In this document: one piece after another, positions 15,417 to 24,388 of the stretch
How the letters are laid out: each line of letters opens with the position of its first letter
Numbering within the stretch: the stretch's first letter is position 1
From: Rhodoferax antarcticus ANT.BR
Lineage (GTDB): Bacteria; Pseudomonadota; Gammaproteobacteria; Burkholderiales; Burkholderiaceae_C
DNA: 64,000 nucleotides
Assembly: GCF_001938565.1 (NCBI RefSeq)
Contig: NZ_MSYM01000013.1
Span: forward strand, 1,496-65,495
Direction: 5' to 3'
Made by a program: the position numbers and the translations under genes
Notes under the pieces: generated by a model
What the model was told of the DNA's origin: nothing
The model's database searches: none
Seen by the model: only the letters and a program-made list of their open reading frames with translations

Positions 15417-16805
15417 ATGCGTATCTTGATTTTGGGGGCCGGTCGCGTTGGCGAGAGTGTGGCCGAAACCTTGGGGTCGGAGCAAAACGACATTACCTTG
15501 ATTGACCCCGACCCGCAGCGCCTGCGGTATTTGGAAGACCGGCTGGATCTGCGGGGCGTGGTTGGCAACGGCATCCAGCCGTCGGTGCTCCGTCGTGCCG
15601 GTGCTGAGGATGCTGACCTGTTCATCGCCTGTGCATCGCTGGATGAAACCAACCTGGCCGCCTGCAAGGTTGCCAAGACGGTGTTTGGTATCCGCACCAC
15701 CATTGCCCGTTTGCGCTCGCAAGAGTTTGAGGACGGCACGCCCTTGCTGGGAGCTGAGGGTTTTGGCGTGGACCATGTGATCTGCCCCGAAGAGTCGGTG
15801 ATGCACTATGTGCACAAACTCATTGATTACCCCGAAGCTTTACAGATTGTGGAGTTTTCCCAGGGCCGCGCGCACCTGATTGCCGCGCGGGCTGCGGTAG
15901 ACAGCGTGATGGTGCACCACACCATCGGCGAATTTAAAAAACTCTTTCCGAATACACCGATGCGCGTGGTGGCGGTTTACCGGCAAGAGGATGAACTGCC
16001 CATCACCTCCCAGACCCGGGTGTTGCCGGGTGACGAGGTGTTTGTGTTGGCCGACAAAAATAAGATCCGCGAGGTGCTCAGCGCCATCCACAAGGACGAC
16101 AGGCCGGTGCGCCGGGTGATGATCGCAGGTGGCGGCAAGGTCGGCTTGCGGCTGGCGCGCAGTTTGGTTGGGCAGTGTGATGTGAAGCTGATTGAGCTCG
16201 ACCGCAAGCGCTGTGAATACCTGGCCACCGAGTTGCCCAGCAATATGCTGGTGCTGTGTGGCGACTCGGCCGACGAAGAGCTACTGATGGAAGAAAGTGT
16301 CGGCGATATGGACCTGTTCATCGCCCTGACCAGCGATGACGAGGACAACATCCTGTCATCCATGCTGGCCAAGAGGCTGGGCGCGCGCCGCGTGATCTCG
16401 CTGATTAACCGGCGCGTTTACGCCGAAATGATGCAGGGCAGCGCCATTGACATTGCCATGTCGCCCGCGCAAACCGTCATCGGCGAACTATTGGTGCACG
16501 TGCGCCGTGGTGCGGTGGCAGCGGTGCACAGCCTGCGCCGGGGTGCCGCTGAAGCCATTGAAGGCATTGCGCGGGGAGATGCCCGCTCTTCCAAGCTGGT
16601 GGGGCGGCGCGTCAAAGACATCAGCCTGCCCGAGGGCGCGCGCTTTGGTGTGGTGGTGCGCGGCGAGGGTGCAGACTGCGAGGTGCTCATGCCGCACCAC
16701 GATCTGGTGGTGGAAACCGGTGACCATGTGATCATCTTCATCCCCAATAAGCGAATGCTGCGACAGGTGGAAAAGCTTTTCCTGGTCAGTGCCACCTTTT
16801 TCTAG
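15417..16805 (+). CDS. trkA: Trk potassium uptake system regulatory protein TrkA
   Basis: The 462-residue peripheral membrane protein has two tandem RCK_N/RCK_C units. The NAD-binding glycine motifs are ILGAGRVGESVA (residues 5-16) and IAGGGKVGLRLA (about 230-241). Each acidic strand end follows (LIDPD, LIELD). TrkA gates the TrkH channel by binding nucleotides. The start ATG has AGAGG nine bases upstream. trkH follows after six bases, so the two form an operon. Confidence 0.95.
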   Translation: MRILILGAGRVGESVAETLGSEQNDITLIDPDPQRLRYLEDRLDLRGVVGNGIQPSVLRRAGAEDADLFIACASLDETNLAACKVAKTVFGIRTTIARLRSQEFEDGTPLLGAEGFGVDHVICPEESVMHYVHKLIDYPEALQIVEFSQGRAHLIAARAAVDSVMVHHTIGEFKKLFPNTPMRVVAVYRQEDELPITSQTRVLPGDEVFVLADKNKIREVLSAIHKDDRPVRRVMIAGGGKVGLRLARSLVGQCDVKLIELDRKRCEYLATELPSNMLVLCGDSADEELLMEESVGDMDLFIALTSDDEDNILSSMLAKRLGARRVISLINRRVYAEMMQGSAIDIAMSPAQTVIGELLVHVRRGAVAAVHSLRRGAAEAIEGIARGDARSSKLVGRRVKDISLPEGARFGVVVRGEGADCEVLMPHHDLVVETGDHVIIFIPNKRMLRQVEKLFLVSATFF

Positions 16806-16811
16806 GCTGAA

Positions 16812-18272
16812 ATGAACTTTTTCGGCCCGGTTTTGAATGTTCTGGCGCGCATCATCGTCGGCTATTCCCTGATGTTTTTGATGCCCTTGGCCTGGTCCTG
16901 GGGCATGGGTGAGGTTGGCATGGTGGGCGTCTGGCTCAATGGCTTGGCGCTGACCTTAGTGGTGGGGCTGGTGATGGGCCTGGTGAGTCGATCCCATCGC
17001 CGTGAGTTGCAGCCGCGCGACGGTTTTTTACTGGTGAACCTGGTTTGGCTGGTGCTGCCGGCCCTGTCTGCCGTGCCCTTGATGCAGGCCATTCCCGCCC
17101 TGAGCTTCACCGACGCCTATTTTGAGTCCATGAGCGGGCTCACCGCGACCGGCGCCACCGTCATGAGTGGGTTGGACCTGTTGCCGGTGTCGGTGAACGT
17201 GTGGCGCTGCTTTTTGCAACTGGTGGGTGGCTTGGGCATCATGCTGCTGGTGGTGGCGGTGCTGCCGTTGCTTGGGCTGGGCGGCGTGCAGCTCTACAAG
17301 GCTGAAACTCCTGGCCCGATGAAAGATGCGCGGCTCACCCCGCGCATTGCCGAGACTGCGCGTGGCCTGTGGGCGGTGTACTTTGTGATGTCGGCCCTGT
17401 GCCTGCTGGCCTACCACTGGGGCGGCATGAGCTGGGCAGATGCCTTTATGCACATGTGCAGCACCATGGGCTTGGGCGGTTTTTCATCGCATGACGCCAG
17501 CTTTGGCTACTGGGATTCACCGCTGCTGGAAATGGTGGCAGTGCTGTTCATGGCGCTGGCAGGCATCAGCTTTGCGCGCTATTTCATTGTGTGGCGTGCC
17601 AAGTCGCTGCGTTCGCTGGTGCGCGATCTGGAAGTGCGGGCTTACGTGACCGTGCTGCTGGTATCCACCTTCGGTTTGGCCGCGGTGCTGTTGCTGCACC
17701 AAACTCAGCCGAGCATTCTGGAGAGTTTGCGGGCCTCGGCCTTCCATGTGGTGTCGGTGGCCACCACCACCGGCTACGCCTCGCAAGACTACACGCTGTG
17801 GCCGGTGTTTGCCCCGGTGCTGTTGATGTCACTGGGCTGCTTTGTGTCCTGTGCCGGCTCCACCGGTGGCGGCATCAAGATGGTGCGCATGATCATCCTG
17901 TTTAAGCAGACCAAGCGCGAGCTGGTGCGGGCCTTGCACCCCAGTGTGGTCAACCCGGTGGTGATGGGGCACCAGGTGATTCCGGCCACGGTGAGCGCCT
18001 CGGTGATCGCCTTTATGCTGATCTATATCGCCTCGGTTGTCTGGTTGACCATGCTGCTGTTGCTCTCAGGGCTGGACATCGTGACCGCATTCTCTGCGGT
18101 GGTGGCCACCATCAACAACATCGGGCCAGGACTGGGGCTGGTGGGGCCTGCGGGCAATTTTGGTGTGTTGACCGATTTTCAGACCTGGGTATGCACGCTA
18201 TGCATGTGGATGGGTCGGCTGGAGTTGCTGGCGGTGATGGTGTTGTTTATGCCGCAGTTTTGGCGCAAGTGA
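16812..18272 (+). CDS. trkH: Trk potassium transporter membrane subunit TrkH
   Basis: The 486-residue multi-spanning membrane protein carries the repeated pore motifs of the TrkH/KtrB family: SGLTATGATVM, CSTMGLGGFSS, VSVATTTGYASQD and TINNIGPGLGLVG. The GSTGGGIK segment is the regulatory loop region after the third pore helix. It takes up K+ together with TrkA, encoded six bases upstream. Confidence 0.95.
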   Translation: MNFFGPVLNVLARIIVGYSLMFLMPLAWSWGMGEVGMVGVWLNGLALTLVVGLVMGLVSRSHRRELQPRDGFLLVNLVWLVLPALSAVPLMQAIPALSFTDAYFESMSGLTATGATVMSGLDLLPVSVNVWRCFLQLVGGLGIMLLVVAVLPLLGLGGVQLYKAETPGPMKDARLTPRIAETARGLWAVYFVMSALCLLAYHWGGMSWADAFMHMCSTMGLGGFSSHDASFGYWDSPLLEMVAVLFMALAGISFARYFIVWRAKSLRSLVRDLEVRAYVTVLLVSTFGLAAVLLLHQTQPSILESLRASAFHVVSVATTTGYASQDYTLWPVFAPVLLMSLGCFVSCAGSTGGGIKMVRMIILFKQTKRELVRALHPSVVNPVVMGHQVIPATVSASVIAFMLIYIASVVWLTMLLLLSGLDIVTAFSAVVATINNIGPGLGLVGPAGNFGVLTDFQTWVCTLCMWMGRLELLAVMVLFMPQFWRK

Positions 18273-18388
18273 AAGCGCTGGGCTCGATGTGAGCCGACTC
18301 ATTGAGGCTGGCGCTCGCGTGCTGCGCAGCTCGTCAGAGTTTCAGGCGTTGCTCAAATCACTGGGCGCGATGCCTGATGCACCATAGA

Positions 18389-18448
18389 TTTATATAAAAA
18401 ATCGGGCTCTAGCCCTTACAGATAAAGCGCAAGCAGCTATGAATTTTA
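18389..18448 (-). repeat. dispersed repeat, copy 3
   Basis: GGGCTCTAGCCCTTACAGAT then AAAGCGCAAGCAGCTAT. Its right end contains the start codon of the HAD gene (ATG 18439), so the repeat supplies the leader and possibly the ribosome-binding region. Confidence 0.85.
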
Positions 18449-19098
18449 AAGCAATCTTGTTTGACTGTGACGGCGTGCTGGTGGACAGCGAAGCCATCAC
18501 CTGCGGCGCGCTGCGCGATCAATTGGAGGCGTCTGGCTGGCGCATGACGCTGGCCGAGTGCATGGCCTATTTTGTGGGCAAAGCCGTGCGTGATGAGCGT
18601 GTCGTCATCGAGGCACGCACCGGTCAGCCGCTCACCGAGGCCTGGATGCAAGCGTTTTACGCGCAACGCGACCAGGCGCTGCGGGCTAATTTGCAGATCA
18701 TTCCAGGCGCGTTGGCAGCGGTGCAGGCGGCGCAGGCCCACACCGGCGGGCAGACAGCTTGCGCTTCAGGCGCAGACCGTTTCAAGGTGGAGATGATGCT
18801 CAGCCAGGTTGGGCTGATGGATTTTTTCGCTGGCCGCATCTTCAGCGGGCACGAAATGCCGCGCTCCAAACCCGCGCCCGACGTGTATCTGGCCGCTGCC
18901 GCACACCTGCAGGTGCCGGGTTCAGAGTGCTTGGTGATTGAAGACACCACTGTCGGCGTGACCGCCGGTGTGGCCGCCGCTGCCACCGTGTGGGCCTATT
19001 GCCCGCTGCCTGACGCGGGTGCGGCGCTGCTGCAGGCGGGGGCGAGTCGGCTGTTTTCGCGCATGTCTGATCTTCCAGAGTTGCTGCTGGCGCGCTGA
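18439..19098 (+). CDS. HAD-superfamily phosphatase (subfamily IA)
   Basis: The 219-residue protein has the HAD motif I DCDGVLVDSE (Asp9 nucleophile, Asp11), motif II within ACASGADRF, a Lys in RSKPAPDVYL and the motif IV acidic pair in LVIEDTTVGV. The cap is the small helical type after motif I. Likely substrates are sugar phosphates or phosphoglycolate-like compounds; the exact one cannot be read from sequence. The first codons overlap the dispersed repeat. Confidence 0.88.
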   Translation: MNFKAILFDCDGVLVDSEAITCGALRDQLEASGWRMTLAECMAYFVGKAVRDERVVIEARTGQPLTEAWMQAFYAQRDQALRANLQIIPGALAAVQAAQAHTGGQTACASGADRFKVEMMLSQVGLMDFFAGRIFSGHEMPRSKPAPDVYLAAAAHLQVPGSECLVIEDTTVGVTAGVAAAATVWAYCPLPDAGAALLQAGASRLFSRMSDLPELLLAR

Positions 19099-19125
19099 TT
19101 TGAAAATAGTTGGGAAAGTTGCAGC

Positions 19126-19148
19126 CACTGCCTATTCCTGAGGCAGTG
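19126..19148. terminator. hairpin between convergent genes
   Basis: CACTGCCT (19126-19133) pairs with AGGCAGTG (19141-19148), and flanking TGCA/TGCA bases can extend the stem. It lies between the convergent HAD and AraC genes. There is no U-run on either strand, so termination is only plausible. Confidence 0.4.
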
Positions 19149-19234
19149 CGTTGCAGGCCGCACCAGATAAGGCTTTGCCGGGTTGTCCTGTGACTGGTGC
19201 ACAAAGTTATCCACAAAATCTGTGGGTTGATACC

Positions 19235-20299
19235 TTAAGCGTTTGTGTTAAGCGCTGCCTGTTTGCGAAAGCCTGCCGGTGCCTGCCCCGTCCACCCCCG
19301 AAACGCGCGGATAAAGCTCTTTTCATTCAGGAACCCAACCGCCTGCGCCACCTGCTTGATCGGTCGCTGGGTGCGCAGCAGCAGGTCGATGGCGCGGGCC
19401 TGGCGGACTTCGTCTTTCAGCCCTTGCAGTGACGCGCCTTCTTCTTGGAGCTGGCGGTGCAGGGTGCGGGGTGACATGGCCAGCAGCGCTGCCAGATCGT
19501 CGGCGCTATGCGTTTCGTTGGGCTGGCTGGCCAGGGCCTGGCGTACGCGCTGCACCAGCAGGCGGTCGCGGCGGTATTGCAGAACGGTCAGCGGCAGGGC
19601 GCGCTTGAGCATCTGGCGCAAGGCGGCTTCGTCACGGCGCAGCGGCAGGCGCAGGTAGTTTGAGTCAAAAATAATAGCTGTCCGCGCTTGCTGGAAAAGG
19701 GTTGGAGCCGGAAAAAGCACGTTATAGACGTCTTGATGGGCGGTCGCGGCAAAGGCGAATTGCGCCTGATTGAGCGCGATGCGCGAGTCAATCAGCCAGC
19801 ACGCCAGGCCGTGAAAATTGCGCAGCACCGATACCAGACAAAACTCGCGCAGCGCGCCCAGGTCGCGGTGTTCGGTGATCTCAAGCGTCGCCACGCCGCC
19901 CGCATCACGTAGCGTGAGCGTGATGTCGTCGGCAATCAAGCCATGGTGGCGGCACCAGCGTTTTAATGCCACACCCAGATTTGGCGCGCTGATGGAGGCG
20001 CGTGCCAGCATGCCGTAGCTGCCCCAAGGCAGGCGCCGGCTGAACCAGCCCAAGCCTTCATCGTCGAGCTCCTGCATGGCGGCGCCGGAGATGCGCTCCA
20101 TTTGTGCGGCGGTGATGCGCGTGGCTGGATCACCAAGTTTTTCTGGCGTGATTTGTGCCGCTTCCAGCGCCTGGCTTGGGTCTTTGCCCTGTTTGGCGTA
20201 GGCCTGCACAATGGCTTGAACAAATGCGATGGGTGTAACCGCTGGGCCAATTTTGGGTTTTTGGGCTAAATTAGGTGAGCCGGGGATGCGTTCAGGCAT
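19235..20299 (-). CDS. AraC-family regulator, probably of the adjacent acyl-CoA carboxylase genes
   Basis: The 354-residue protein has the Arabinose_bd-type N-terminal domain (PF12625-like, about 20-210: FSRRLPWGSYGMLARASISA, HHGLIADDI) and a C-terminal AraC helix-turn-helix (DDLAALLAMSPRTLHRQLQEEG, NEKSFIRAFRGWTGQAPAGF). It is divergent from the methylcrotonyl-CoA carboxylase gene, the position of regulators of leucine/isovalerate or acyclic terpene use. Residues about 195-212 (FQQARTAIIFDS) are encoded across a copy of the dispersed repeat, so part of the sensing domain is repeat-derived. Confidence 0.85.
   Translation of the reverse strand: MPERIPGSPNLAQKPKIGPAVTPIAFVQAIVQAYAKQGKDPSQALEAAQITPEKLGDPATRITAAQMERISGAAMQELDDEGLGWFSRRLPWGSYGMLARASISAPNLGVALKRWCRHHGLIADDITLTLRDAGGVATLEITEHRDLGALREFCLVSVLRNFHGLACWLIDSRIALNQAQFAFAATAHQDVYNVLFPAPTLFQQARTAIIFDSNYLRLPLRRDEAALRQMLKRALPLTVLQYRRDRLLVQRVRQALASQPNETHSADDLAALLAMSPRTLHRQLQEEGASLQGLKDEVRQARAIDLLLRTQRPIKQVAQAVGFLNEKSFIRAFRGWTGQAPAGFRKQAALNTNA
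19666..19715 (+). repeat. dispersed repeat inside araC-type gene, copy 4
   Basis: ATAATAGCTGTCCGCGCTTG followed by GGGTTGGAGCCGG, a degenerate but recognisable copy. It is read in frame on the opposite strand by the AraC regulator. Confidence 0.6.
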
Positions 20300-20476
20300 G
20301 GGTTGACGGACTTCTTTGGGTGGCTTGCGTACGGGCGCGATATGGGCAGGAGAGTTTGCACCTGAATGGCAGTATTTGCAACCTGTGTGACACCTGCGGC
20401 GCGCCTTGTTGCTCTATGCTTGACGCTGCACAATGGCGCAAAACCTTCAGCGTCAACCCGATACAGAAAGACTGCC

Positions 20477-22099
20477 ATGCCCGCACTCGACTCGAAACTC
20501 AACGCCCGCTCTGCCGATTTCCAGATCAACGCCCATGCCATGCGCGGTCTGGTGGATGACCTGAACGCCCAGGTCACGCAAGTGGAGCTTGGCGGCGGCG
20601 AAGCCGCCCGCGCCAAACACACCGCGCGCGGCAAACTGCTGCCACGCGACCGCGTGCAAATGCTGCTCGACCCCGGCACACCGTTTCTTGAGCTCTCGCC
20701 ACTGGCAGCACTCGGCATGTACCCCGACCGCGATGGCACCGACAGCGCGCCCGGCGCGGGCATCGTCGCGGGCATCGGCCGTGTCAGCGGGGTGGATTGC
20801 ATGATCGTCTGCAACGACGCCACCGTCAAAGGCGGCACCTACTACCCGCTGACGGTCAAGAAACACCTGCGCGCGCAGGAAATTGCCCAGCAAAACCGTT
20901 TGCCTTGCATCTACCTGGTGGACTCGGGCGGTGCCAATTTGCCCAATCAGGATGAGGTGTTTCCAGACCGTGACCATTTCGGGCGCATTTTCTTCAACCA
21001 GGCCACCATGAGCTCGCTGGGCATTGCGCAGATCGCGGTGGTCATGGGCAGTTGCACGGCGGGTGGCGCTTATGTGCCGGCCATGAGTGATGAGGCCATC
21101 ATCGTCAAGAACCAGGGCACCATCTTTTTGGGCGGCCCACCGCTGGTGAAAGCCGCCACCGGCGAGGTGGTGACGGCGGAAGATTTGGGCGGCGGCGACG
21201 TGCACACCCGCCTCTCAGGCGTGGCTGACCATCTGGCACAAAACGACATGCATGCGCTGGCGCTGGCGCGGCAATCAGTTAAGAATTTATATAAAAATAA
21301 GCCTCTAGCCCTTATGGATCATGCGCCAGCAGCTCCTAAATACGTAGCAGAAGAGCTTTACGGCGTGATCCCGGTGGACACCCGCAAGCCTTTTGACGTG
21401 CGCGAAATCATTGCCCGCATCGTTGACGACTCCGACTTTGACGAGTTCAAGTCGCGCTTTGGCATCACGCTGGTGTGCGGCTTTGCGCGGGTGGAAGGCA
21501 TGCCGGTGGGCATCATCGCCAACAACGGTATCTTGTTCAGCGAGTCGGCCCTGAAAGGCACGCACTTCATCGAGCTGTGCTGCCAGCGCAAGATTGCGCT
21601 GGTGTTTTTGCAGAACATCACCGGCTTCATGGTCGGGCGCAAGTACGAAAACGAAGGCATTGCCCGCAACGGCGCGAAGATGGTTACTGCGGTGGCCACT
21701 GCTGCTGTGCCCAAATTCACCATCATCATCGGCGGCAGTTTTGGCGCGGGCAATTACGGCATGTGTGGCCGCGCGTTTAGCCCGCGCTTTTTGTGGATGT
21801 GGCCGAACGCGCGCATCAGTGTCATGGGTGGCGAGCAGGCGGCCAGCGTGTTGGCCACGGTGCGCCGCGATGGCATTGAGCTCAAGGGTGGCACCTGGAG
21901 CATGGAGGAAGAAGAAGTCTTCAAAGCCCCCATCCGCCGCCAATACGAAGAACAAGGCCACCCCTATTTCGCCACCGCGCGCCTGTGGGACGACGGCATC
22001 ATCGACCCCGCCGACTCCCGCCGGGTGCTGGCGCTGGGCTTGAGCGCAGCCCGCAATGCGCCGGTGGAAGACACGCGGTTTGGACTTTTTCGCATGTGA
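20477..22099 (+). CDS. liuB: methylcrotonyl-CoA carboxylase, carboxyltransferase (beta) subunit
   Basis: The 540-residue acyl-CoA carboxyltransferase transfers carboxyl from biotin to 3-methylcrotonyl-CoA. The start is ATG 20477 (MPALDSKLN). Visible motifs include [39 protein letters not shown], the oxyanion-hole strings [18 protein letters not shown] and [18 protein letters not shown], and [14 protein letters not shown]. The paired biotin carboxylase and the liuC/liuE-type neighbours point to leucine degradation rather than propionyl-CoA. Residues about 269-290 ([20 protein letters not shown]) are encoded by an inserted dispersed repeat in the linker between the two carboxyltransferase halves. 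Confidence 0.9.
   Translation: MPALDSKLNARSADFQINAHAMRGLVDDLNAQVTQVELGGGEAARAKHTARGKLLPRDRVQMLLDPGTPFLELSPLAALGMYPDRDGTDSAPGAGIVAGIGRVSGVDCMIVCNDATVKGGTYYPLTVKKHLRAQEIAQQNRLPCIYLVDSGGANLPNQDEVFPDRDHFGRIFFNQATMSSLGIAQIAVVMGSCTAGGAYVPAMSDEAIIVKNQGTIFLGGPPLVKAATGEVVTAEDLGGGDVHTRLSGVADHLAQNDMHALALARQSVKNLYKNKPLALMDHAPAAPKYVAEELYGVIPVDTRKPFDVREIIARIVDDSDFDEFKSRFGITLVCGFARVEGMPVGIIANNGILFSESALKGTHFIELCCQRKIALVFLQNITGFMVGRKYENEGIARNGAKMVTAVATAAVPKFTIIIGGSFGAGNYGMCGRAFSPRFLWMWPNARISVMGGEQAASVLATVRRDGIELKGGTWSMEEEEVFKAPIRRQYEEQGHPYFATARLWDDGIIDPADSRRVLALGLSAARNAPVEDTRFGLFRM
21284..21345 (-). repeat. dispersed repeat inside liuB, copy 5
   Basis: AAGCCTCTAGCCCTTATGGA then CGCCAGCAGCT, a good match to the intergenic copies, read straight through in frame as part of the carboxyltransferase linker. 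Confidence 0.85.
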
Positions 22100-22130
22100 T
22101 GTGTATGATTTGTTAAATTCATACACATCA
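22097..22130. promoter_or_regulatory. palindromic operator of the vapBC module
   Basis: A perfect 12-bp inverted repeat, TGATGTGTATGA (22097-22108) and TCATACACATCA (22119-22130), has a 10-bp AT-rich spacer that may hold the -10 region. The left arm begins with the stop codon TGA of liuB. VapB-VapC complexes bind such palindromes to autoregulate. Confidence 0.8.
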
Positions 22131-22141
22131 AAGGCTAAATC

Positions 22142-22477
22142 ATGCGAACCAATATCGAAATTGACGACAAGCTCATGGACTTTGTCATGGCCACCGGCGA
22201 GTTCAAAACCAAGCGCGAGGCGGTGGAAGAGGGCTTGAAGTTGATCAAGCGGCGCAAGGTTTATGACGCTCTTTTGGCCGCCCGTGGCACCTTGCACTGG
22301 GATGACTCCGACGAAGCCTGGGCCAAATACCGTGCCGAGCAAACAGCTATGGCCAAGGCCCGGGCGGCTGGCGAGCCCATAACGGGTGAGCTTGACCCGC
22401 TTTTCGAAATTTCCATGTCAGACATGGTGCAGCAGCCCTCAGCCGCTTACACCGTTACTAAGGACAACACCAAATGA
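22142..22477 (+). CDS. VapB-type antitoxin
   Basis: The 111-residue protein opens with a ribbon-helix-helix-like VapB domain (MRTNIEIDDKLMDFVMATGE, then KTKREAVEEGLKLIKRR), which binds DNA. The longer C-terminal half should wrap around the toxin. It overlaps vapC by four bases (ATGA), the usual antitoxin-first arrangement. It is preceded by a perfect palindrome. At 111 residues it is longer than most VapB proteins because of an added tail (LDPLFEISMSDMVQQ). Confidence 0.85.
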   Translation: MRTNIEIDDKLMDFVMATGEFKTKREAVEEGLKLIKRRKVYDALLAARGTLHWDDSDEAWAKYRAEQTAMAKARAAGEPITGELDPLFEISMSDMVQQPSAAYTVTKDNTK

Positions 22478-22875
22478 TTCTGGTGGACTCCAGTGTGTGG
22501 ATTGACTTCTTTCGGGAGACGCAAAACAAGCACACCCTGCAATTGGTCAAGTGGCTACAAGGCAATGACATAGAACTGGCTGTGGCCGATTTGGTCATTT
22601 TTGAGGTCATGCGCGGTTTTTTGCTGCCCAAAGATCAAGTTCGCGCCAAGCAGTTGCTGCTGTCGCTAACCGTGGTTGAAATCGGCGGGCTTGACAACGC
22701 GCTCATCGCTGCAGAGCACTACCACGCGCTGCGTCAGCGTGGCTACACCATCCGCAGCCCCATCGACGTGCTGCTGGCCAGTTACTGCATCACCCACGGC
22801 CACCATTTGCTGCACCGCGATGCAGATTTTGATGTGATGGAAATTCTCAGAGGTTTGAAAACATGGCCGCATTGA
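22474..22875 (+). CDS. VapC-type PIN-domain ribonuclease toxin
   Basis: The 133-residue PIN domain has the acidic residues expected: MILVDSSVWIDFF (Asp5), DLVIFEVMRG (Glu near 49), SPIDVLLASYC (Asp near 96) and LHRDADFDVM (Asp near 116). VapC toxins cleave tRNA or rRNA and are neutralised by VapB. Its last 13 bases overlap the start of the enoyl-CoA hydratase gene at 22863, so the module is spliced tightly into the catabolic operon. Confidence 0.88.
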   Translation: MILVDSSVWIDFFRETQNKHTLQLVKWLQGNDIELAVADLVIFEVMRGFLLPKDQVRAKQLLLSLTVVEIGGLDNALIAAEHYHALRQRGYTIRSPIDVLLASYCITHGHHLLHRDADFDVMEILRGLKTWPH

Positions 22876-23645
22876 CTATTGAGACCGACGTTGTCGCCAC
22901 CGTCACCCTGAACCGCCCCGAGGTGCGCAACGCCTTCAACGACGAGGTGATTGCTGAACTGACTCAGGCTTTTGCCGCACTGGGCCAAAACGCACAGGTG
23001 CGCACCATCGTTCTTGCCGCTGACGGCCCGGCCTTCTGCGCCGGGGCGGACCTGAACTGGATGCGCCGCATGGCCGACTACACCCATGCCGAAAACCTGC
23101 TTGACGCCGCGCAGCTGGCCGAGATGCTGCGCGTGATCTACACCTGCCCCAAACCCACCGTGGCGCGCATTCAGGGCGACGTGTATGCCGGTGGCATGGG
23201 CTTGGTAGCTGCGTGCGACATGGCCGTTAGCGTGGACACGGCCAACTATTGCCTGAGCGAGGTCAAGCTGGGCTTGTACCCGGCCACCATCAGCCCGTAT
23301 GTGATCCGCGCCATGGGCGCGCGTGCGGCGCACCGCTACTTTTTGACCGCCGAGCGTTTTGACGCGGTGGAGGGCTTGCGCATCGGTTTTGTGCATGCGG
23401 TGGTGGGCGCTGAGCAACTCGACGCCAAGGTCGATGAGATCACCCGCGCGCTGGTCAATGCCAGCCCGAATGCGGTCAAACAATGCAAAACCCTGCTGCA
23501 CGACGTGGCCGGGCAAGACATCAACGCCAAGCTGATCGCGCACACGGTTGAGGGCATCGCCAGCATTCGTGCCAGCGCCGAGGGCAAGGAGGGCGTGCAG
23601 TCGTTCCTGCAAAAGCGCAAGCCCCACTGGCTTGCCCAAAGCTGA
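22863..23645 (+). CDS. liuC: methylglutaconyl-CoA hydratase (enoyl-CoA hydratase family)
   Basis: The 260-residue crotonase-fold protein has the oxyanion-hole segments FCAGADLNWM (about 59-68) and QGDVYAGGMGLVAACDMAV (about 106-124), plus SEVKLGLYPATISPYV. The LNWM and ISPYVI features are typical of LiuC/AUH-type hydratases. It converts 3-methylglutaconyl-CoA to HMG-CoA, the step after the carboxylase. The Shine-Dalgarno AGAGG lies inside vapC. Confidence 0.85.
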   Translation: MAALTIETDVVATVTLNRPEVRNAFNDEVIAELTQAFAALGQNAQVRTIVLAADGPAFCAGADLNWMRRMADYTHAENLLDAAQLAEMLRVIYTCPKPTVARIQGDVYAGGMGLVAACDMAVSVDTANYCLSEVKLGLYPATISPYVIRAMGARAAHRYFLTAERFDAVEGLRIGFVHAVVGAEQLDAKVDEITRALVNASPNAVKQCKTLLHDVAGQDINAKLIAHTVEGIASIRASAEGKEGVQSFLQKRKPHWLAQS

Positions 23646-23668
23646 GCGCAACGTGCGCACTGACCTCT

Positions 23669-24388
23669 ATGGACGCACTTTGGCAAACCCTGACCGGCTG
23701 GCTGCACGCCATGGGCTTGTCGCTGGGCGACAGCCCGCTCGGGCTGGTTGGGCCGGTGGCGGCTCAGGCGGCAGACAAGATGGATATGCCCGGCTTGCTG
23801 GCGCTAGCCGCCGCGCTGGGCTGGGCCAGTGGTTTTCGGCTGTACGCCGCGGTGTTTCTGGTGGGCATGGCGGGTGCGCTGGGCTGGATCGCGCTGCCCC
23901 AGGGGCTGATGGTGCTGCAACATCCGGCCATGCTGGCCGCCAGCGGCTTCATGCTTTGCGTCGAGTTTTTCGCCGACAAGATTCCGGGGCTGGACGCACT
24001 CTGGGACATGCTCAACAGCGTGCTGCGCATTCCTGCCGGTGCCGTGCTGGCCGCTGGCGCCTTGGGCGCGGACAGCGCCACCATGGGGCTGGTCGCCGCG
24101 TTGCTGGGCGGATCGCTGGCGGCCACCAGCCAGGCCACCAAGACCACCACGCGCGCGGCCATCAACACCTCACCCGAGCCGTTTTCCAACATTCTGGCCA
24201 GTCTGGCCGAAGACGGCCTGGTGCTGGGCGCCGTCTGGCTAGCCACCACGCACCCGCTGATTTTTGGCGTGGTGCTGGCCGTCACCGTGGTGCTGATGTG
24301 GCTGGTGACCGTTTCACTTTTCAGGTTTCTGCGCGCTGCGCTACGCCGCTTGACGGCACTTTTTGACAATTCCCAGAAGGTGGTTTGA
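23669..24388 (+). CDS. DUF4126 membrane protein
   Basis: The 239-residue inner-membrane protein has five or six hydrophobic segments. The DUF4126 signature is GLLALAAALGWASGFRLYAA near the start, then DKIPGLDALWDMLNSVLRIP and ATKTTTRAAINTSPEPFSNI. The function is unknown. It sits between liuC and the biotin carboxylase gene, where it separates the usual liuC-liuD pair, and it ends in the bases that start the biotin-carboxylase stub at 24389. Confidence 0.85.
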   Translation: MDALWQTLTGWLHAMGLSLGDSPLGLVGPVAAQAADKMDMPGLLALAAALGWASGFRLYAAVFLVGMAGALGWIALPQGLMVLQHPAMLAASGFMLCVEFFADKIPGLDALWDMLNSVLRIPAGAVLAAGALGADSATMGLVAALLGGSLAATSQATKTTTRAAINTSPEPFSNILASLAEDGLVLGAVWLATTHPLIFGVVLAVTVVLMWLVTVSLFRFLRAALRRLTALFDNSQKVV

